Shown here: positions 59,201 through 64,000 of the stretch, one piece after another
Layout: every line of letters begins with the position of its first letter
How positions within the stretch are numbered: the stretch's first letter is position 1
Source: Arenicola marina
Lineage: Eukaryota > Annelida > Polychaeta > Arenicolidae
Assembly: GCA_964019135.1 (NCBI GenBank)
Contig: OZ025250.1
Location: 45,911,174-45,975,173 of the forward strand
DNA length: 64,000 nt
Reading direction: 5' to 3'
Notes under the pieces: model-generated
What the model saw: only the letters and a program-made list of their open reading frames with translations
Told to the model about the DNA's origin: nothing
The model's database searches: none
Made by a program: the position numbers and the translations under genes

Positions 59201-60560
59201 TGACAGGTCGGAAGCCAACTCTGGCAAGGAAATGACAGGATACGACAGTTCAGAAACCAACCTTTTCCTGCATCTGAAGCGACACGACATGACAGTTCGA
59301 AAGCCAACCCTGGCAAGGACACGACAGTTCGAAACCCAACCCTGGCAAGAACACGACATGACGTGACAGGTCGGAAGCCAACTCTGGTAAGGAAATGACA
59401 GGACACAACAGTTCAGAACCCAACCTTTTCCTGCATCTGAAGTAACACGACATGACAGTTCGAAAGCCAACCCTGGCAAGGATACGACAGGACACGACAG
59501 TTCGAAACCCAACCCTGGCAAGAACATGACATGACGTGACAGGTCGGAAGCCAACTCTGGCAAGGAAATGAGAGGACACGACAGTTCAGAACCCAACCTT
59601 TTCCTGCATCTGAAGTGACAGGACATGACAGTTCGAAAGCCAACCCTGGCTAGGACACGACAGTTCGAAACCTAACCCTGGCAAGGACACGACAGGACAC
59701 GACAGTTCGAAACCCAACCCTGGCAAGAACACGACATGACGTGACAGGCCGGAAGCCAACTCTGGCAAGGAAATGACAGGACACGACAGTTCAGAAACCA
59801 ACCTTTTCCTGCATCTGAAGCGACACGACATGACAGTTCGAAAGCCAACCCTGGCCAGGACACGACAGGACACGACAGTTCGAAACCCAACCCTGGCAAG
59901 AACAGGACATGACGTGACAGGTCGGAAGCCAACTCTGGCAAGGAAATGACAGGATACGACAGTTCAGAAACCAACCTTTTCCTGCATCTGAAGCGACACG
60001 ACATGACAGTTCGAAAGCCAACCCTGGCAAGGACACGACAGTTCGAAACCCAACCCTGGCAAGAACACGACATGACGTGACAGGTCGGAAGCCAACTCTG
60101 GTAAGGAAATGACAGGACACAACAGTTCAGAACCCAACCTTTTCCTGCATCTGAAGTAACACGACATGACAGTTCGAAAGCCAACCCTGGCAAGGATACG
60201 ACAGGACACGACAGTTCGAAACCCAACCCTGGCAAGAACATGACATGACGTGACAGGTCGGAAGCCAACTCTGGCAAGGAAATGAGAGGACACGACAGTT
60301 CAGAACCCAACCTTTTCCTGCATCTGAAGTGACAGGACATGACAGTTCGAAAGCCAACCCTGGCTAGGACACGACAGTTCGAAACCTAACCCTGGCAAGG
60401 ACACGACAGGACACGACAGTTCGAAACCCAACCCTGGCAAGAACATGACATGACGTGACAGGTCTGAAGCCAACTCTGGCAAGGAAATGACAGGACACGA
60501 CAGTTCAGAAACCAACCTTTTCCTGCATCTGAAGCGACACGACATGACAGTTCGAAAGCC
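56230..60560. repeat. Complex minisatellite with higher-order structure
   Basis: It is built from variants of GACATGACAGTTCGAAA-CCAACC joined to CTGGCAAGGA, TTTCTCTGAATGTGAAGCGA or TTTTCCTGCATCTGAAG. In the left part the combination repeats every ~215 bp (GTTCGAAATCC at about 56438, 56653 and 56868). In the right part a ~712-714-bp block repeats. Minus-strand frames run hundreds of codons (SCHFLARVGFR-type peptides) but are array artefacts. Confidence 0.93.
58700..60357. repeat. 712-714-bp higher-order blocks
   Basis: The segment at 59413-59643 recurs at 60127-60357 with identical translation (offset 714), and a close relative lies at 58701-58931 (offset 712). Likewise 59250-59579 recurs at 59964-60293. 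At least two, and partly three, consecutive blocks are present. Confidence 0.88.
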
Positions 60561-60570
60561 AACCGCAACC

Positions 60571-60707
60571 TAGCCTGAAAATCAGACGTTAATGTTGTGA
60601 CAGTCTGAAGGATCAACACTAACACAGTGTCGATCCTTCAGACTGTCACGACATTACAGTGTCGATCCTTCAGACTGTCACGACATTAACGTCTGATTTT
60701 CAGGCTA
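60571..60707. mobile_element. Palindromic MITE 1 (137 bp), 9-bp target duplication
   Basis: Begins TAGCCTGAAAATCAGACGTT and ends AACGTCTGATTTTCAGGCTA; the arms continue inward as inverse copies of AGTCTGAAGGATC. It is flanked by ACCGCAACC on both sides (60562-60570 and 60708-60716). The inner right arm is partly duplicated. A 9-bp duplication with long arms suggests a MULE/fold-back type. Confidence 0.93.
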
Positions 60708-60744
60708 ACCGCAACCCTGGCCCTGGGCCTGGCAAGGACACGGC

Positions 60745-60876
60745 TAGCCTGAATGTTCAGACGTTACAGTCTTGACACCTGTCACAAGAACAAGTGTCAA
60801 GACTGTAACGTCTGTTCTTGTGACTGTTAGTCACAAGAACAAGTGTCAAGACTGTAACGTCTGAACATTCAGGCTA
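60745..60876. mobile_element. Palindromic MITE 2 (132 bp), 9-bp target duplication
   Basis: Begins TAGCCTGAATGTTCAGACGT and ends ACGTCTGAACATTCAGGCTA. It is flanked by GGACACGGC at 60736-60744 and 60877-60885. The centre is a rearranged palindrome with repeated CACAAGAACAAGTGTCAAGA. Confidence 0.94.
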
Positions 60877-60891
60877 GGACACGGCACACGA

Positions 60892-60968
60892 TAGCCTGAA
60901 TGTTCAGACGTTACAATCTTGACACTTGTTCTTGTGACTGTAACAGTAACGTCTGAACGTTCAGGCTA
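60892..60968. mobile_element. Palindromic MITE 3 (77 bp), 9-bp target duplication
   Basis: Begins TAGCCTGAATGTTCAGACGT and ends AACGTCTGAACGTTCAGGCTA minus its first base. It is flanked by GGCACACGA at 60883-60891 and 60969-60977. It is an internally deleted relative of MITE 2. Its left duplication overlaps the right duplication of MITE 2 by three bases. Confidence 0.94.
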
Positions 60969-60977
60969 GGCACACGA

Positions 60978-61558
60978 CAGTTCGAAACCCAACCCTGGCA
61001 AGTCGTGCCACGACTGCGGTTTCCTCAGTAGACATTACCTTCACTGCTGCAACACTTCAGTCACCAAATTATCACGCAATCGACTGGAAAGACATTTTGA
61101 CATCGCTGCTTGAAGGCGTTTTTTCCGGCAGCTCTATGGGATTTCCATCGCGAGTTTGCCTAGTCTGTGCGCCATAAGTTCGTTTTTGTTTATCACCAGG
61201 CGTAGCGCAGTGAGCATTCTCGAGGGTTCTCATTGGTTGTAAATGCTTACCGGCTATCTGGTCTCCACTCTCTGCCTTCGACTCACTCCGCTAGGGCTCC
61301 GTTATATAAAAAGTAGCTTGCGTAGCGCCGCCGTCCTACGGGGCGTAGCGCCACCGTGCGGGGAGCTGGTCTAGTCTGTACTTTCGCTGGGAACCAGCCT
61401 GCCTGTCCGAAACAGTATGCTGCGAGCAGCTCTAGGCCGGTACATAGTTATACCGAAACCGGCCGAAACCGACCAAAACCGGCATAAATATACCAAAACC
61501 AAGTCGCTAGCATGTTGAAGACACATATGATCTGGATGTAGCATTAGTCCACATATAT
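60978..61558. other. Remaining array unit and unique flank
   Basis: 60978-61005 is the last piece of the minisatellite (CAGTTCGAAACCCAACCCTGG). 61265-61306 carries the inverse of the ~45-bp motif at 31634-31674. GCGTAGCGC recurs at 61192, 61322 and 61345. A short ACCGGC/AACCGAC repeat sits at about 61450-61500. No gene was recognised. Confidence 0.5.
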
Positions 61559-61566
61559 ATACGTCT

Positions 61567-62053
61567 GTTAGAACCCAAAACGTCATAGTGACCAAAACGT
61601 CATACCTTGGTAGAATGAAATATACAGTTTAAAGTTTAATTTCAACCATCCCGGTTATCGCTCACACAACCTTGCGTGGCGTTTCTGAAGGAGACAGGGC
61701 GGGGCCACTCGGGGCTAAAGGATTGATTGATTGACAATTAGAGACCTCTTGGAGGCCGAAATTTGCGAAGTAAGGCGCAGGAAAATAAGGAAATCTAAGG
61801 TTTCTTGAAATAGGAGGTTCCAAGGGATGGACCCGGAGGGAGGTGGGGGGGGGGGGGGCGGAGATACCCATATTCCATTGTTTATGAAAGCAGTTAAATA
61901 TATCTGAAACTGAAGAGTTACTGCCTCATATATTCATAGCCTCCGTCAACAGACACTGCGATCGAGGCACAGTGTGAAACTGTACATTTGCTCCTAGATG
62001 GCTCAGACCGTGTGATCTGACGTTTTCGTCATTATGACGTTTTGGGCCCTAAC
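61567..62053. mobile_element. 487-bp MITE, copy 2 (GTTAGAACCC family), perfect 8-bp duplication
   Basis: Starts GTTAGAACCCAAAACGTCAT and ends ATGACGTTTTGGGCCCTAAC, with inverted ends of about 35-40 bp. It is flanked on both sides by ATACGTCT (61559-61566 and 62054-62061). Homologous to 43236-43716. The 8-bp duplication points to hAT. It is non-coding and has a G-run at about 61846-61859. Confidence 0.9.
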
Positions 62054-62061
62054 ATACGTCT

Positions 62062-62679
62062 AATATTAATTGTATTTATTGCAAGTAATAGCAGTAAATG
62101 CCTGTCTTCTGTCTGCGGAAGTGGCTCAAACTGCGAATGCATGCGCCTCCGTTTCCCCATTGACGAAGAAATATTCCCTTCATTCCCAGTTCACGGTGAA
62201 ATGAAAAGTCCATTCCCGAGGAGTGTAAATACCCGCCCCCCCCCCCCCCCCCCCCCCCACACACACACACTACGGAAAACAGGACGCCGTATTGGTGTCG
62301 GCGAACCGTAAATTGAAGCGAAGAAAACATGTCGCAGGATATCTACATTTCAGTTGCTTTTACGGATGTGTATAGGCTTAACTGTGTTGAACAAAGTTTG
62401 AGAGAGAGCGACAGGTGTGGTTAGATGCTATGTCCAGTACTGAACTGAACTGTACTGACCGAGGTCCAGGTTTGTGAAAGGTATCCAAATGAGATTTTCC
62501 GAGTGCAGCAATAATGCACAAAGAGGAGCGAAGGACATAGTGGTAATAGGAATGACATATACCGTTATTGCAATGTGCAACGTCGGACACGAGGTCACAA
62601 TTTCCATCCTTAGGCTGGCCGGTCGACTGCGATTATAAACAACCAAGTGGTTTACCAGAAAAACGCAGTATTTAATCGA
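62062..62679. other. Spacer with poly-C and (CA)n tracts
   Basis: A C-run at about 62236-62257 runs into (CA)n at 62258-62270. Nothing else was recognised. Confidence 0.55.
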
Positions 62680-63500
62680 CCCACCAACCCAGCGCTCAGC
62701 GTCATCTACACCGTACGCATGAACCCTGAAGATAATCATGATGTGGCCTTGCCAGAGCGGGCGGCCCTTACCCGAAATGGAGGTGTAGCGGCGGGTGAGA
62801 AAGAGGGTACCTAACCCTGATCCCAACCCAACCCTGAATGTAGTCTACACGGCACGCCTGAACCGTAAACATGGTAATGATGTGGCTTAAGAGAGCGGGC
62901 GGCCCTTATGCACAAGGGAAGTGACGCGGCGGGTGAAAAGGAAGGTACCTAACCCTGACCCCAACCAGACCCCGAGCGCAATCTACACCCTACGCCTGAA
63001 CCCTGAAGATAGTAATGATGTGGCTTGAGAAAGCGGGCGGCCGATACCCGAAATGGAGGTGAGGCGGCGGTTGAAGAGGGTATCTAACCCTGACCCCAAC
63101 CCGACCCCGAGCGCAATATCTACCCCCTGTACCTGAACCCTGAGGATAGTACTGATGTGGCATTGACAGAGCGAGCGGCCGTGAACCGAAATGCAGGTTA
63201 GGCTGCGGGTGAAAAAGAGGGTACCTAACCCTGACCCCAACCCGACCCCGAGCGCAATCTACCCCCTGTACCTAAACCCTAAGAATAGTACTGATGTAGC
63301 ATTGGCAGAGCGGGCGGCCGTTACCCGAAATGCAGGTGTAGCGGCGGGTGAAAAAGAGGGTACCTAACCCTGAACCTAACCCGGCCCCGAGCGCAATCTA
63401 CCCCATGTCCCTAAACGCTAAGGATAGTGCTGATGTGGCATTGACAGAGCGGGCGGCCGTTGACCGAAATGCAGATGTACCGGCGGGTGAAAAAGAGTGT
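62680..63500. repeat. 138-bp tandem repeat (6 units)
   Basis: GCGGGCGGCC-TTACCCGAAAT, GGCGGGTGAAAAAGAGGGTA and CCTAACCCTGACCCCAACCC recur in order. The GCGGCC marker falls at about 62761, 62899, 63037, 63175, 63314 and 63453, i.e. every 138-139 bp. Units differ at many sites. Short minus-strand frames (GSGLGTLF-type) come from the repeat. Confidence 0.92.
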
Positions 63501-63694
63501 TACGTGACGGCAACAGAAAAGTACATTATCGAAAACAAAACAACAGACGCGTGGTGATTATTCACGTATACCTATATTTACAACAATAACACCCCCCTTG
63601 GAATACAAGTTCACAAGCATTGTTCATTAAAGTCTACTTAGCTGGCAAGCAACCGGAGTGGAGTGGCTGGACGATGAAGGCGACGTGGCGATGA

Positions 63695-63890
63695 AATCCG
63701 ATGAAGATGAAGCTCGGGTGGTTGACGACAAACCGGCCCGGCCCGGCGAAGATGAAGCTCGGGTATTATTCGGCCCGGCAGGACGAAGATGAAGCTCGGG
63801 TATTATTCGGCCCGGCCCGACGAAGATGAAGCTCGGGTATTGTTCGGCCCGGCCCGACGAAGATGAAGCTCGGGTGATTGAGAGAAAGCC
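63695..63890. repeat. 37-bp minisatellite (about 5 units)
   Basis: GACGAAGATGAAGCTCGGGT followed by ATTATTCGGCCCGGCCC recurs at about 63748, 63785, 63822 and 63859 (37 bp). A first unit is 47 bp upstream. Confidence 0.9.
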
Positions 63891-64000
63891 GTCCCGGCAC
63901 GGCGTCAGTGACGACACGTCACATCAGTGGTGACAGCGTCCCGCAGAACTGACCCGGAACGGTGTCAGGTTGAAAGTCGTATCGGCCCTAGGGCATGGGG

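Noticed and set aside
56044-60625. Cys- and Phe-rich minus-strand repeat proteins over the complex array
   Set aside because: Several overlapping frames are open at once and follow the repeat period, so they are array artefacts.
61181-61360. tRNA gene or tRNA-derived SINE suggested by GGCGTAGCGCAGTGAG
   Set aside because: Only a loose box A resemblance; no box B and no cloverleaf could be drawn.
62680-63500. Telomeric or interstitial telomere repeat
   Set aside because: TAACCCT occurs only as part of a 138-bp unit and never as consecutive hexamers.

Overview
The window looks like intergenic and intronic DNA from a metazoan, most likely a marine invertebrate deuterostome; a cephalochordate (amphioxus-like) genome fits best. 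The reasons are a shuffled multi-exon kinase gene with small introns all in phase 1, a MYO18-like PDZ fragment, C2H2 finger debris, LINEs with an L1-type ORF1 and an APE/RT ORF2, and an extreme load of minisatellites. The species assignment is inference. No bacterial operons, rRNA genes, convincing tRNA genes or CRISPR arrays were seen.

Layout: 1-11175 is a 23-bp minisatellite containing a nearly identical 5.56-kb tandem duplication. 11770-14690 is a 51-bp minisatellite open in both directions. 15241-20571 is a degraded Ty3/gypsy LTR fossil. 21108-23625 holds a 17-bp array with a conserved 3' flank (a dispersed element), followed by a 25-bp array. 23846-31043 (minus strand) is the main host gene: six exons encoding a unique N-terminus, an alpha/beta module, two paralogous Cys/Trp-rich modules and a TKL-like kinase whose DFG is GFG. 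Its fourth intron carries a GCGAG fold-back repeat and a second copy of the 17-bp-array element, itself interrupted by a hAT-like MITE.

Further right are a 5'-truncated LINE (32.5-33.6 kb), an 18-bp array (36.1-37.7 kb), three plus-strand exons of a Tudor-like protein (38.2-38.95 kb), a MYO18-like pseudogene (39.4-40.2 kb), and a C2H2 zinc-finger pseudogene in which one finger linker has grown into a 20-bp minisatellite (42.0-42.65 kb). Then come several MITEs, a 2.3-kb element with long inverted arms (47.76-50.09 kb), and a nearly full-length LINE on the minus strand (50.5-55.0 kb) whose ORF1 and ORF2 lie in one frame separated by a single stop. The right end has a 4.3-kb minisatellite with higher-order structure, a cluster of three palindromic MITEs each with a perfect 9-bp target duplication, another MITE, and 138-bp and 37-bp arrays.

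By eye, roughly 23-25 kb of the 64 kb is tandem repeat, in at least a dozen unrelated families. Most long open frames in the window are products of these arrays, not genes. The items most worth follow-up are the phase-1 kinase gene with its duplicated unrecognised domain, the triple palindromic MITE cluster, the 17-bp-array dispersed element, and the minisatellite born from a zinc-finger linker.
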